Notes: generated by a model not told the origin, from the sequence alone. A stretch of DNA of 64,000 nt from PWQG01 sp050486205 (GCA_050486205.1 JBJHCW010000002.1:310001-374000); one strand, 5' to 3'. Counted from the first letter of the stretch, positions 17,124-27,308 are shown. Translations and numbers: made by a program.

Positions 17124-17692
17124 CAGCGCACCCGGTTCTGGTACTCGCGGGTCCGGGTATCCACTCTCAGGACATCGCCAATGTTGACAAACAAGGGCAC
17201 CTTCACGGTGGCACCGGAACTCAGTGTGGCTGGCTTGCTGCCGCCCTGGGCGGTGTCACCCTTGAGGCCGGGATCGGTTTCCACAACCTCCAGCTCCACA
17301 AAGTTCGGGGGTGTGACGGTAATCGGGTTGCCGTTGTAAAGCGTCACGATGTAGGACTCTTCTTCTTTCAGCCAGTCGATGGCATCGGCCATTGCTGCCT
17401 TGTCAGCGGCAAATTGCTCGAAGCTGCCATCGGTTTTCATGAAATGCCAGAATTCACCATCCTCATAGAGATAGGACATGTCCATCTCCACCACATCGGC
17501 GCCGGGCAGTGAGTCTCCGGACTTGAAAGTACGTTCCCCGACCCGGCCATTGAGCAGGTTACGGAACTTCACGCGGTTGAAAGCCTGCCCCTTGCCGGGT
17601 TTGACGAACTCGTTTTCGAGAATCGTGCAAGGATCCCCGTCCATCAGGACTTTCAGGCCACTTTTGAATTCATTGGTGGAATACGTCGCCAT
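17123..17692 (-). CDS. efp: Elongation factor P
   Basis: 189 residues, three beta-barrel domains. It relieves ribosome stalling at consecutive prolines. K34 in the loop FVKPGKGQA is the residue modified by EpmA and EpmB, and the PGKGQA loop is of the lysylated (not rhamnosylated, Arg32) type, consistent with the neighbours. The C-terminal signature GDVLRVDTRTREYQNRV is intact. It shares a divergent promoter region with epmB. Confidence 0.98.
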   Translation of the reverse strand: MATYSTNEFKSGLKVLMDGDPCTILENEFVKPGKGQAFNRVKFRNLLNGRVGERTFKSGDSLPGADVVEMDMSYLYEDGEFWHFMKTDGSFEQFAADKAAMADAIDWLKEEESYIVTLYNGNPITVTPPNFVELEVVETDPGLKGDTAQGGSKPATLSSGATVKVPLFVNIGDVLRVDTRTREYQNRVR

Positions 17693-17724
17693 TCGTAACC
17701 TCGTTAAACTGTTAGACGTTCAAA

Positions 17725-17753
17725 TTTGTACCGGTTGGCAATTCTGCGAGCAA
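17725..17753 (-). promoter_or_regulatory. Possible sigma70 promoter of efp-epmA
   Basis: On the minus strand, a -35 of TTGCTC (17748-17753) is 17 bp from a -10 of TACAAA (17725-17730), about 32 bp before the efp start codon. It was found by eye only. Confidence 0.42.
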
Positions 17754-17798
17754 ACGCTTTCACATCGCGCGGGTTCGTTTTAACATGCCGGCTTCATA

Positions 17799-18842
17799 GT
17801 GTCCCAGCCCCGTATTGTCGGATCCACAACACCGATGTCAAGCCAGAGCCTTCAACTGCACCAACTGCATGGATGGCAGCACCAGCTTCGCGATGTCATC
17901 ACCGATATCAACGAACTGCTCTGCCTGCTGCAACTGGACCCGGCGCAACTGCCGATCTCCGATGCCGCCTTGCGCCGCTTTCCGCTGCGGGTTCCCCGTG
18001 CCTTTGTGGCACGCATGAAACCAGCCGATCCGAACGACCCACTGCTGCTGCAGGTACTGCCGTCATTCAGGGAGGAGGATGATACCCCCGGATACAGCAA
18101 TGATCCACTGTCCGAGTCGAATTTCAATCCGGCACCGGGGCTGTTGCAAAAATACCACGGTCGCGCACTTCTGGTGGCCGCCCCGCATTGCGCGGTGAAC
18201 TGCCGTTACTGTTTCAGGCGCAATTTCCCCTACCAGGACAACACACCCGGACGAGCCCATTGGCGCCAGACCCTGACCCACATCGCAGCAGACAGCAGCA
18301 TTGTGGAAGTGATCCTCAGCGGTGGCGACCCACTGGCAGCCAGTGACGCCTATCTGGCAGGGCTGGTGGACGAGGTGGCGAGCATTCCTCACGTCAGACG
18401 CCTGCGTATCCACACACGCACCCCCATTGTGATGCCGGATCGTATCAGCCCTGAATTTCTGGCCTGGATCGGCAATACAGGCCTGCAGACGGTTATGGTG
18501 GTACACTGCAACCACGGTCAGGAAATCGACACATCGGTGCAACGCGCCATGGCCGCTCTGAAAACACGCAATGTCACACTGCTCAATCAGAGTGTCCTGC
18601 TGGCAGGCATCAACGATGCGGCCAGCACCCTGGTGGCGCTCAGCGAAGCGCTGTTCAGCGCTGGTATCTTGCCCTACTATATTCATATGCCTGACAAAGT
18701 CAGAGGCGCAGCCCACTTCGATGTGACAGAAACGCGGGCACGGGACATCATCCGGTCGATGAAGCAGCTGCTGCCAGGTTATCTGGTGCCACGACTGGTC
18801 AGGGAAATTCCCGGCGAAGCTGCCAAAACAGCACTTCTATAA
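17799..18842 (+). CDS. epmB: EF-P beta-lysylation protein (lysine 2,3-aminomutase)
   Basis: A radical SAM and PLP enzyme that converts L-alpha-lysine to (R)-beta-lysine for attachment to EF-P. The cluster motif CAVNCRYC lies near residue 130, and VILSGGDPLAASD is the SAM-binding GGD motif. A PLP lysine is expected in the C-terminal MPDKVRGAAHFDV region. 347 residues if the GTG at 17799 is used, with an ATG twelve codons later as alternative. It is divergent from efp and 14 bp upstream of the fimX-like gene. Confidence 0.96.
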   Translation: MSQPRIVGSTTPMSSQSLQLHQLHGWQHQLRDVITDINELLCLLQLDPAQLPISDAALRRFPLRVPRAFVARMKPADPNDPLLLQVLPSFREEDDTPGYSNDPLSESNFNPAPGLLQKYHGRALLVAAPHCAVNCRYCFRRNFPYQDNTPGRAHWRQTLTHIAADSSIVEVILSGGDPLAASDAYLAGLVDEVASIPHVRRLRIHTRTPIVMPDRISPEFLAWIGNTGLQTVMVVHCNHGQEIDTSVQRAMAALKTRNVTLLNQSVLLAGINDAASTLVALSEALFSAGILPYYIHMPDKVRGAAHFDVTETRARDIIRSMKQLLPGYLVPRLVREIPGEAAKTALL

Positions 18843-18856
18843 GAGGAACGTGCACA

Positions 18857-20920
18857 ATGGATGCACAACAGCTGTTCAGAATTCTGCTGGCGGCAGACAC
18901 GGACACCAGCGCCGAGCAGGCGGTCAATCTGCTGCGGCGCAATGGCGTGACGCTGCTGGCCCGCGATATCGACTACAATCAGGGGCTTCCTGATCAACTG
19001 GCGGCCGAACGCTGGCATCTCGTGCTGGCCTACGCCGACAACCCGCGCCTACCGGCAGCACAGCTTCTCAAGCACCTGCGCGAAACGCGTCAGGATGTGC
19101 CCTGCCTGGCTATCACAAACCGGCGCGAAGACATGCCGGAACTGCTGAAACTGGGCGCCGCTGCGGTTTTTCTGCAAGACGAAATCGACGATGGCATCAT
19201 GCAGAAGCGCTTTGTTCATGCCGCACGCCGGGAACTGAAGCAGCTGCAGGTGCGCCGTGACAACCGTCGCCTGGGCAATGGCATGAAAGAAATCGAGCAG
19301 CGCTACAAAAGCCTGCTGGACACAACCCACGACGCAATCGCCTGCATTCAGGATGGTATTCATCTGTTTGGCAACGCAGCTTACGCCGCGTTTTTCGAGC
19401 TCAAACCCGAGGCACTGGCAGGCCTGCCGTTTCTTGACCTGGTAGCCGAACCGGATGTGGAAACCGTGCGGGAATTCCTCCAGAGCGCCCAGTCAACCCG
19501 CTCTCCTGCCCGCTGCTCCTTTGATGCCCGTCGGGCCGAAAGTGGCCCCCTGCGTACAGCGCTGGCAGTGGATGAGGTGCAGTATCAGGGCAGTCGCTGC
19601 CTGCAGATTCACGTCCGGCCGGAAACCGGCAATACAGCAAAGTTCAACACCGCGCTTGGCGCTGCTGCCAGGGATATTGTTACCGGCCTGCTGGATCGGC
19701 GTGCGCTGATGGCCATTGTAGATCAGCGCATCAGCGATGCGATCCACACCGGGCAATCGAGCACACTGATCGTGGTGGAACTGGAGCCGTTCCGCGAAAT
19801 CAGCACCATGATGAAAAAAGCCGACCGCAACCAGTTGCTTGCCGACATCGCCGCGCGCCTGCGGGACCAGACGCCCGACGCGGCGGTCATCGGTCGCCTG
19901 GATGAAGGCAGTTTTGCCGTGGTGCTGACCGGCTCGGGCAGACAGGAACACAGGGACACGCTGGCGCGGCTCGGCGAGCTGGAAACACAAATCGCCGGCC
20001 TGTTGCCACCGCAACTGGCGCTGACCAGCTCGGCCGGGGTCACCATTGTGACCGAGGAGGCCCCGGATGCCGAAACGCTGATTGTGCGGGCCCAACACAA
20101 TCGGGTATTGCGACTGACCAAGCGGGTGGAGCTGGGCAGCGCCGAGGAAAACAGCCGCATACTGGAAAAGCTGGAAGCGGCGCTGGAACACAACAAACTG
20201 CAAGCCGTTTACCAACCGGTTGTCAGTCTGCGTGAGGACGGCCTCGAGCGTTACGAGATGCGCATCCGTATTCCCGACGGTGACCAGGTCCTGCAACCGT
20301 CCTCATTCCTGGAAATTGCATCCCAGCACGGTCTGGGCGAACGCATGGACCGGGCGGTACTGGACAAGGCACTGAGCCTGCTCAAGGAAAGCAAAAACAG
20401 AAAACTCAATCTGACCATCAATCTCACACAGAACTCGATCACAAGCCATCAACTGCTGCCCTGGCTTGCCGCCAGATTGCATGCCGACCGGCTGTCACCC
20501 GAGCAACTGATCATTCAGATCAGCGAAATTGACGTGGTCAGTGCACCGGATCATTTGCAGAAATTTTGTGAGCAGCTTCAGAAGCTGGATCTGGCTGTCA
20601 GTATCAATCACTTCGGTTGCGCGCTGGAGCCTTTCCGATACCTGAAACAGATCACCGCACATTACGTCAAACTGGATCGCACACTGCTGCTGGATATCGA
20701 CACCGATGCCGGACGACGCGAGCGCCTGCAGAGTCTGGTCAGTGGCTTGCATGCCCAGGGCATTCTGGTGGTTGCGCCCATGATTGAAAGGATGGAGATG
20801 CTGCCGCTGCTATGGCAGGCAAAGGTAAACTTCGTACAGGGCAATGGACTGCAGGCGCCCAGTGACTCAATGGACTTCAGTTTCGTTCGCGAAGAAGAAA
20901 TCACCCTGAACTCGTTTTGA
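18857..20920 (+). CDS. fimX: FimX-like degenerate REC-PAS-GGDEF-EAL protein
   Basis: 687 residues, nearly the length of Pseudomonas FimX (691), with the same domain order: receiver-like (1-130), PAS (about 150-260), GGDEF-like (about 280-420), EAL-like (about 435-680). The receiver lacks a normal phospho-acceptor (LVLAYADNPR). GGDEF reads RLDEGSF, and the EAL motif reads YEM with downstream metal residues altered (INHFG). It is therefore expected to bind c-di-GMP through the EAL domain without synthesising or cleaving it, and to control type IV pilus assembly. The Smp-like gene follows closely, as in Pseudomonas. An RBS (AGAGGAA) precedes the ATG. Confidence 0.85.
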   Translation: MDAQQLFRILLAADTDTSAEQAVNLLRRNGVTLLARDIDYNQGLPDQLAAERWHLVLAYADNPRLPAAQLLKHLRETRQDVPCLAITNRREDMPELLKLGAAAVFLQDEIDDGIMQKRFVHAARRELKQLQVRRDNRRLGNGMKEIEQRYKSLLDTTHDAIACIQDGIHLFGNAAYAAFFELKPEALAGLPFLDLVAEPDVETVREFLQSAQSTRSPARCSFDARRAESGPLRTALAVDEVQYQGSRCLQIHVRPETGNTAKFNTALGAAARDIVTGLLDRRALMAIVDQRISDAIHTGQSSTLIVVELEPFREISTMMKKADRNQLLADIAARLRDQTPDAAVIGRLDEGSFAVVLTGSGRQEHRDTLARLGELETQIAGLLPPQLALTSSAGVTIVTEEAPDAETLIVRAQHNRVLRLTKRVELGSAEENSRILEKLEAALEHNKLQAVYQPVVSLREDGLERYEMRIRIPDGDQVLQPSSFLEIASQHGLGERMDRAVLDKALSLLKESKNRKLNLTINLTQNSITSHQLLPWLAARLHADRLSPEQLIIQISEIDVVSAPDHLQKFCEQLQKLDLAVSINHFGCALEPFRYLKQITAHYVKLDRTLLLDIDTDAGRRERLQSLVSGLHAQGILVVAPMIERMEMLPLLWQAKVNFVQGNGLQAPSDSMDFSFVREEEITLNSF

Positions 20921-20934
20921 GGATGCTGCTCCAC

Positions 20935-22122
20935 ATGGCCAATGACCGGCCCACCCCTCCCGTCACAAAACAGCTCGTTTTTGCCGCCTGTGTCCTGGTA
21001 CTGACAGGCATGGCAGTGATCTGGCTTGTCAGTCACCTGCATACCCGCAATGCCCTGCAGCAACAGGCCGACGGACTGGGTGACACACTGGCTCGGCAAA
21101 CCGCACTGCTGGTCACCGAACTGGTGCTGGCCAATGACATGATCAGCATGAACGTTCTGCTCAATGAACTGACCCGTAGCAGCCCGATCGCCCAGATTAC
21201 CGTGTTCAGCGTGGACAACCAGGTCATTGCCATTGCCGGTAACGCCGTCAGTCGATCGGCGGAAAGCACGGCACGCCCTGGTGGCAGTTATCTGGCACCG
21301 GTGGCACTGCAGGACTCGGTGGCCGGGTACGTGCAGGTAAACCTGGATCAGGCACAACTCGCCGCAGCCGCGCGCCAGAACGACTGGTTGACGCTGGCAG
21401 CCATGGCCCTGATGTTACTGTTGACCCTGTCAGCGATGATTTCGCTGACCCGGCTGCGTCCCGCCACACCCCGGCGCGGTCAGTACGAAGCATCCGCCGA
21501 AAGCAAACCGGATCAGGCTCGCGAAGCGCGCTCCAGCACAGTGCTTTGTCTGCACATGGCAAACTACGACGTGCTGATGAACAATCACTGGGATGATACA
21601 AGCTTGCCGCTGCCCGAACACTGTTACCAGTTGCTCGATGATGTGGCAGAGCTCTACAACGCACGTGTGGATGCCTGTGACGGACCGGACATGCAGCTCA
21701 GTTTCCCGTGGTCGGGCAGCAACGGCGAGCAGGCGTTTGACGCGCTGTGTGCTGCCACATTGCTGATGGCGCTGGGGGCACGCCTGCACAAACAATGCAA
21801 TGCGGCCGAATCGCTGCGCCTGCACGCCGGCCTTCACTGCGCAGTGCCCGGCGCCACAACAGTGATCAACACCGACGACGAAGCGGCCCGAATTGCCGCG
21901 CTGATCTGTGACAGCAGCCCAGCCAATGCGCTGCTGGCCAGCCTCAGCAGCATTGATACCGGCAATGCACATCAGCACTTTGAGTGCCAAAGGTTTACCG
22001 ACCTGCTGGATGACGTCAAAGGTGAACCGGTGGAGGTGATGCTGATCCGGGCGCCATCAGACTCCACCCGCGCCCTGCTCAAACGCCAGGCCGCACAGCT
22101 TCAGGCACTGCAGTCGGCCTGA
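20935..22122 (+). CDS. Smp/AhpA-like membrane protein with periplasmic sensor-like domain
   Basis: About 395 residues: a first membrane helix (about 13-33), a periplasmic region of about 110 residues with alternating strands, a second helix (about 155-175), and a cytoplasmic tail of about 200 residues. The N-terminal half resembles the Smp/YtjB/AhpA virulence-factor family found beside serB and fimX. The tail has faint likeness to nucleotide-cyclase-type folds (LCLHMANYDVL, LHAGLHCAVPG) but no catalytic residues I can identify. The ATG at 20935 is preceded by GAGGA; an upstream ATG at 20923 is an alternative. Confidence 0.7.
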   Translation: MANDRPTPPVTKQLVFAACVLVLTGMAVIWLVSHLHTRNALQQQADGLGDTLARQTALLVTELVLANDMISMNVLLNELTRSSPIAQITVFSVDNQVIAIAGNAVSRSAESTARPGGSYLAPVALQDSVAGYVQVNLDQAQLAAAARQNDWLTLAAMALMLLLTLSAMISLTRLRPATPRRGQYEASAESKPDQAREARSSTVLCLHMANYDVLMNNHWDDTSLPLPEHCYQLLDDVAELYNARVDACDGPDMQLSFPWSGSNGEQAFDALCAATLLMALGARLHKQCNAAESLRLHAGLHCAVPGATTVINTDDEAARIAALICDSSPANALLASLSSIDTGNAHQHFECQRFTDLLDDVKGEPVEVMLIRAPSDSTRALLKRQAAQLQALQSA

Positions 22123-22190
22123 CACGCCGGTGCACAGCGGCCCCTGGCCCTTGTTGCCAATGAGCCCTGGAGCGCATGGCAGGCTCTGTA

Positions 22191-24440
22191 TCAGGCCGGC
22201 TCCACCCGATCCACATTCTGGAAGCCACGCGGCAGTTTGTTACCCCGTCTTCCGCGTTCACCACGATAGTGCGCCAGATCAGCCGGCTTCAGATTCAGGT
22301 GGCGCTTGCCGGCATGCACAATAATGCCCTGATCTTCGCGCACCACCACCATGGCAAGTACATACTCGATACGCTCAGCCGCGCGCGCCGATGGGATACT
22401 CAGAATCTTGTTACCCTTGCCGCGCTGCAGCACCGGCAATTCGGCCACCGGGAAACACAGCATACGCCCCTCATTGCTCACAGCCACCAGCAGGTCGCTG
22501 TCCACCGCTTCCACCGGCAGGGGCGGCAGGACACGTGCGCCCCGCGGCAGTTTCAATACCGCCTTGCCGGCCTTGTTCTTGCTGAACAGATCACCAACAC
22601 TGGCAACAAAACCGTAACCGGCGTCACTGCCCAGCAGCACCTGCTGTTTTTCGTCGGCCAGCAGCACACCCTCAAAACTGGCACCAGAGGGTGGCGACAA
22701 ACGTCCCGTCAGCGGTTCACCCTGACTGCGCGCAGACGGCAGGGTATGGGCCGGCACAGAATAGGTGCGCCCTGTGGAGTCCAGGAACACAGCCTGCTGA
22801 TTGCTCTTGCCCCGGGCAGCCATCTTGAAACTGTCACCGGATTTGTATTGCAGCGCCTCCGGATCCAGGTCGTGACCCTTGCCACTGCGTGCCCAGCCAC
22901 TCTGGGACAGCACCACAGTCACCGGCTCGCTGGCAATCAGCTCCACCTCACTGAAAGCCCGCGCCTCGCTCTGCTGCTTCAGCTGTGAACGTCGATCATC
23001 ACCGTAGGTATCAGCATCGGCCTTGAGCTCTTTCTTGATCAGGGTTTTCAGGCGCGCGGCTGACCCCAGAATCTGCTCCAGTGTCTCGCGCTCGGCTGCC
23101 AGTTCATCCTGCTCGCCGCGAATCTTCATTTCCTCGAGTTTGGCCAGGTGGCGCAGCTTCAGCTCCAGAATGGCCTCGGCCTGGCGATCAGACAGACTGA
23201 AACGACTCATCAGCACCGGCTTGGGTCTGTCTTCGCTGCGGATGATCTCTATCACTTCATCAATGTTCAGAAACGCCGTCAGCAGGCCTTCCAGGATGTG
23301 CAATCGCTCCAGCACCCTGTCCAGGCGGTATTGCAGGCGGCGGCGCACAGTCTCGGTACGAAAGGCCAGCCATTCACTGAGTATGGTCTGCAGGTTCTTC
23401 ACCTGCGGCCGGCCGCTGGTGCCGATCATGTTGAAGTTCACACGATAGGATTTTTCCAGATCCGTGGTGGCATACAGGTGCAACATCAGTTCATCAACAT
23501 CCACCCGGTTGGAGCGCGGCACAATGACAATACGCGTCGGGCTTTCGTGATCGGACTCGTCACGCAGATCAACCACCATCGGCAGTTTTTTCCTGTGCAT
23601 CTGCGCGGCAATCTGCTCCAGCACCCGGGCGCCGGAGACCTGGTAAGGCAGGGCGGTGATGATGATGTCCCCGTCCTCCTGCCGGTACACAGCCCGCGCC
23701 CTGATTGAGCCTCGCCCGGTTTCGTAAAGGCTGCGGATGTCGGCGGCCGGGGTAATGATGTCAGCGGCAACCGGAAAATCGGGCCCCTTCACGTGCATCA
23801 TCAGATCGTCCAGCGAAGCTTTGGGGTTGTCCAGAAGATGGATACAGGCGCTGGCCACTTCGCGCAGATTGTGCGGCGGGATGTCGGTGGCCATGCCCAC
23901 GGCAATACCACTGCCGCCGTTGAGCAAGACGTTGGGCAGGCGCGCGGGCAGGATGACCGGCTCATCCATGGTGCCATCGAAGTTGGGTTGCCACTCCACC
24001 GTGCCCTGACCCAACTCGGCCAGCAGTACCTCAGCATAGGGTCGCAGTCGCGATTCGGTGTATCGCATGGCGGCAAAGGACTTGGGATCATCCGGTGAAC
24101 CCCAGTTGCCCTGACCGTCGACCAGCGGATATCGGTAACTGAAATCCTGGGCCATCAGCACCATGGCCTCGTAACAGGCCGAGTCGCCGTGCGGGTGGAA
24201 CTTGCCAATCACATCACCGATGGTGCGCGCGGATTTCTTGAACTTGGCGGTGGCTTTCAGGCCCAGTTCGGACATGGCGTAGACAATGCGTCGCTGCACT
24301 GGCTTCAGGCCATCGCCGATATGGGGCAGGGCGCGGTCGTTGATCACGTACATGGAGTAGTTCAGGTACGCCATGCGTGAATAACTTTTCAGGCCGATCT
24401 GTTCGCTGCCGTCTTCGTTGACTGTGATGTTCAGTGTCAT
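22191..24440 (-). CDS. parC: DNA topoisomerase IV subunit A
   Basis: 749 residues (E. coli ParC 752). With ParE it decatenates replicated chromosomes. The quinolone-resistance region reads GKFHPHGDSACYEAMV, with Ser and Glu at the positions equivalent to E. coli 80 and 84, so no common resistance change is visible. The active-site tyrosine lies in AAMRYTESRL. C-terminal beta-pinwheel repeats are present. It starts 27 bp after the parE stop, in one operon. Confidence 0.98.
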   Translation of the reverse strand: MTLNITVNEDGSEQIGLKSYSRMAYLNYSMYVINDRALPHIGDGLKPVQRRIVYAMSELGLKATAKFKKSARTIGDVIGKFHPHGDSACYEAMVLMAQDFSYRYPLVDGQGNWGSPDDPKSFAAMRYTESRLRPYAEVLLAELGQGTVEWQPNFDGTMDEPVILPARLPNVLLNGGSGIAVGMATDIPPHNLREVASACIHLLDNPKASLDDLMMHVKGPDFPVAADIITPAADIRSLYETGRGSIRARAVYRQEDGDIIITALPYQVSGARVLEQIAAQMHRKKLPMVVDLRDESDHESPTRIVIVPRSNRVDVDELMLHLYATTDLEKSYRVNFNMIGTSGRPQVKNLQTILSEWLAFRTETVRRRLQYRLDRVLERLHILEGLLTAFLNIDEVIEIIRSEDRPKPVLMSRFSLSDRQAEAILELKLRHLAKLEEMKIRGEQDELAAERETLEQILGSAARLKTLIKKELKADADTYGDDRRSQLKQQSEARAFSEVELIASEPVTVVLSQSGWARSGKGHDLDPEALQYKSGDSFKMAARGKSNQQAVFLDSTGRTYSVPAHTLPSARSQGEPLTGRLSPPSGASFEGVLLADEKQQVLLGSDAGYGFVASVGDLFSKNKAGKAVLKLPRGARVLPPLPVEAVDSDLLVAVSNEGRMLCFPVAELPVLQRGKGNKILSIPSARAAERIEYVLAMVVVREDQGIIVHAGKRHLNLKPADLAHYRGERGRRGNKLPRGFQNVDRVEPA

Positions 24441-24467
24441 GGTTTATCCTAGGAAAACTTTGATGTA

Positions 24468-26387
24468 TCACACGCCCAGGTCGGCCAGATTGCCATATTC
24501 TTCCAGCCAGGACTTTCGATCGCCAGCGCGCTTGCGCGCCAGCAACATGTCCATGGCCTCAAAAGTATCCTGGTAACCCGTGCTGGTATCATCTTCAAGC
24601 GTCAATTTTACAAGGCGCCGGGTATCTCTGTTCATTGTGGTCTCCCGCAGCTGCAGGGGATTCATCTCACCCAGACCCTTGAAACGCTGAACATTGACCT
24701 TGCCTTTTCGATTCTCTGCCGCCAGCCGGTCCAGTATGCCGATTTTTTCGTCTTCGTCTGTGGCGTAGAAAACATCCTTGCCTATGTCAATACGGTACAG
24801 CGGCGGCATGGCCACGTACACATGGCCGGCTGCCACCAGTGTCGGGAAATGCCGCAGGAAAAGTGCGCACAACAACGTGGCAATGTGCAGACCATCGGAG
24901 TCAGCATCGGCCAGAATGCAGACCTTGCCATATCGCAGCCCGGTCAGATCGTCGGAGCCAGGATCAACACCCAGCGCCACGGCAATATCATGCACCTCCT
25001 GCGAGGCCAGAATTTCACTGGAGTCCACTTCCCAGGTATTCAGGATCTTGCCGCGCAGCGGCATGATGGCCTGGGTCTCGCGGTCACGTGCCTGCTTGGC
25101 CGAGCCGCCGGCCGAGTCACCCTCCACAAGAAACAGCTCACCGGCCATGACATCCTGCGTTGAGCAGTCAGCCAGCTTTCCGGGCAATGCCGGGCCGGAA
25201 GTCACTTTTTTGCGCGCCACCTTGCGGCTGGCCTTCATACGGCGCTGGGCATGATTGATACACAACTCAGCAATCAATTCCGCTTCAGCGGTGTGCTGAT
25301 TCAGCCACAGGCTGAAGGCATCCTTGACGATGCCGGACACAAAAACCGCGCTCTGACGCGATGACAGCCGCTCCTTGGTCTGGCCGGAGAACTGCGGGTC
25401 ACCCATCTTGAGCGACAGGACAAAGGAACAACGCTCCCAGATGTCATCAGGCGTCAGTTTCAGGCCACGCGGCAGCAGGTTACGAAATTCGCAGAACTCA
25501 CGTATCGCATCCAGCAGACCGGTGCGCAGGCCGTTGACATGCGTACCACCCAGTGTGGTGGGAATCAGGTTGACGTAACTTTCAGCAATCACCTCACCGC
25601 CGTCCGGCAACCACTGCACCGCCCACTCCACAGCCTCTTCCTTACCCTGCACATTGCCGGTAAAAGGAATCTGCGGTAACACCGGGTACTCACCGGTATG
25701 CTGGGTCAGGTAGTCGGTAAGCCCGTCCTCGTAGAACCACTCCTCACTCTGGGACCTGTCTTCCGGGCTGGCGTTGTCGATGAAGGTGATCCGCAGGCCG
25801 GAACACAACACGGCCTTGGCGCGCAGCACATGCTTGAGGCGCGGAATGGAAATACGAGGGGAATCAAAGTATTTCTCGTCAGGCAAAAAGCGCAGCACCG
25901 TGCCGGTATGTCGCCTGGCTGCGGTGCCTACAACGTGCAGGTCGGTGACTTTTTCACCGTTCTCAAAGCGCATCTGCCACAGCTGGCCGTCACGTTTTAC
26001 CGTCACATCCACAAAGCGCGACAGTGCATTGACCACCGATACACCCACCCCGTGCAGACCACCGGAGAACTGGTAGTTCTTGTCGGAAAACTTGCCACCG
26101 GCGTGCAGCCGACTGAGGATGAGTTCCACACCGCTGACCTTTTCTTCAGGGTGAATATCCACTGGCATGCCGCGACCATCGTCACTGACCTCCACGGTAC
26201 CGTCTTTTTCCAGCGTCAGGGTAATGTGAGACGCGTGCCCGGCCAGCGCTTCGTCCACGCTGTTGTCCAGCACTTCCTGAGCCAGATGGTTCGGGCGACT
26301 GGTATCGGTATACATACCTGGACGCTTCCGTACCGGGTCCAGTCCGGTCAGTACCTCTATCGATTCGGCGGTATAACGACTGCTCAT
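24468..26387 (-). CDS. parE: DNA topoisomerase IV subunit B
   Basis: 639 residues (E. coli ParE 630). It carries the GHKL ATPase and TOPRIM domains. Visible motifs are EVLDNSVDEALAG and DDGRGMPVDIHPEEKVSG (ATP binding), GLHGVGVSVVNALS, and the TOPRIM signatures LVEGDSAGGSAKQARD and ILADADSDGLHIATLL. The start MSSRYTAESIEVL at 26387 was preferred over an ATG 13 codons upstream because homologues begin here. Confidence 0.98.
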   Translation of the reverse strand: MSSRYTAESIEVLTGLDPVRKRPGMYTDTSRPNHLAQEVLDNSVDEALAGHASHITLTLEKDGTVEVSDDGRGMPVDIHPEEKVSGVELILSRLHAGGKFSDKNYQFSGGLHGVGVSVVNALSRFVDVTVKRDGQLWQMRFENGEKVTDLHVVGTAARRHTGTVLRFLPDEKYFDSPRISIPRLKHVLRAKAVLCSGLRITFIDNASPEDRSQSEEWFYEDGLTDYLTQHTGEYPVLPQIPFTGNVQGKEEAVEWAVQWLPDGGEVIAESYVNLIPTTLGGTHVNGLRTGLLDAIREFCEFRNLLPRGLKLTPDDIWERCSFVLSLKMGDPQFSGQTKERLSSRQSAVFVSGIVKDAFSLWLNQHTAEAELIAELCINHAQRRMKASRKVARKKVTSGPALPGKLADCSTQDVMAGELFLVEGDSAGGSAKQARDRETQAIMPLRGKILNTWEVDSSEILASQEVHDIAVALGVDPGSDDLTGLRYGKVCILADADSDGLHIATLLCALFLRHFPTLVAAGHVYVAMPPLYRIDIGKDVFYATDEDEKIGILDRLAAENRKGKVNVQRFKGLGEMNPLQLRETTMNRDTRRLVKLTLEDDTSTGYQDTFEAMDMLLARKRAGDRKSWLEEYGNLADLGV

Positions 26388-26501
26388 CGGGGCAAGAGTC
26401 CTGTTGTTGTGTTCACAGACGTACAAGCCGCAGGATTATAACTGTCTGCGGCAGTCAGTGACAGGCATGAAAGGCGGCACAACGACAGGGGATGTCGTCG
26501 A

Positions 26502-27308
26502 TCAATAACCACCGGCACTGTGATCCAGGGCAAACTCGAAATCCCTGACACGCTCAACGCCGGTGCGCAATGCCCCATCGGTCGCCAGCTCCAGCCAGCG
26601 GTATGCGGGACTGAGTTCATCCAGTGTGAAATCCTCCACACCGGGCTTGAACTGTATACAGGTGGAGGGTGTACAGAGGAAGCGCACGCCGTCCTGGACA
26701 AAATCCAGATGCTGGTGGATATGCCCGTATACCACCGACCGCACGGATGGATGGCGCCGGATGATCTCCATGAAGGATCCGGCGTTCTCCAGCCCGATGC
26801 CGTCCATCCATGATGCGGTACCGGGTATCGGGTTGTGATGCAGACAGACCAGGCTGTGATCCACATCGTTGCTGCCCAGTTCACGGTCCAGGAACTGCAG
26901 TTCGCTGTCGGACAGTCGGCCATGGACCTCGCCGGGAATACTGGTGTCAAGCATCAGCACCTGCCAGTTGCCCAGCACAATACGCTTGTCACCGGCAGAC
27001 CGGCACTGCGTGATGCTCGCCATGACAGCCCGATGATCATGATTGCCGGGAATCCAGTAGTAGGGAGCGGAAAAACGTTTCATGCAGGCATCAAAACGCA
27101 GATAAGCCTGTTTGCTGGCATCCTGGGCGATATCGCCGGTAATGATGAAGGCGTCCACCTGGGACTCATTCTGTTCCACCAGACGGAGCACATACTCAAA
27201 ACTCTGTTGAGTATTCATCTTCAGAAGCTGTGCGTCACTATCAGCATAGAGGTGAGTATCGGTGATCTGCACCAACCTCACGGTCCTGTTGCCGGCCTTG
27301 TCAATCAT
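26502..27308 (-). CDS. cpdA: 3',5'-cyclic-AMP phosphodiesterase
   Basis: 268 residues of the calcineurin-like metallophosphoesterase fold. Metal ligands are visible in QITDTHLYAD, FIITGDIAQDASKQAY, WIPGNHDHRAVM and VYGHIHQHLDF. The family hydrolyses cAMP and sets the pool available to Crp/Vfr. Its position between parE and a yqiB-like gene matches E. coli and Pseudomonas, though the usual yqiA esterase gene is absent. In Pseudomonas cAMP controls pilus genes, which makes its presence near fimX and pilT noteworthy, but gene position does not prove a link. Confidence 0.93.
   Translation of the reverse strand: MIDKAGNRTVRLVQITDTHLYADSDAQLLKMNTQQSFEYVLRLVEQNESQVDAFIITGDIAQDASKQAYLRFDACMKRFSAPYYWIPGNHDHRAVMASITQCRSAGDKRIVLGNWQVLMLDTSIPGEVHGRLSDSELQFLDRELGSNDVDHSLVCLHHNPIPGTASWMDGIGLENAGSFMEIIRRHPSVRSVVYGHIHQHLDFVQDGVRFLCTPSTCIQFKPGVEDFTLDELSPAYRWLELATDGALRTGVERVRDFEFALDHSAGGY

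Noticed and set aside
26388..26501. A yqiA-like esterase gene between cpdA and parE
   Set aside because: Only about 114 bp separate the genes, too short for the 190-residue esterase, so it is absent rather than missed.
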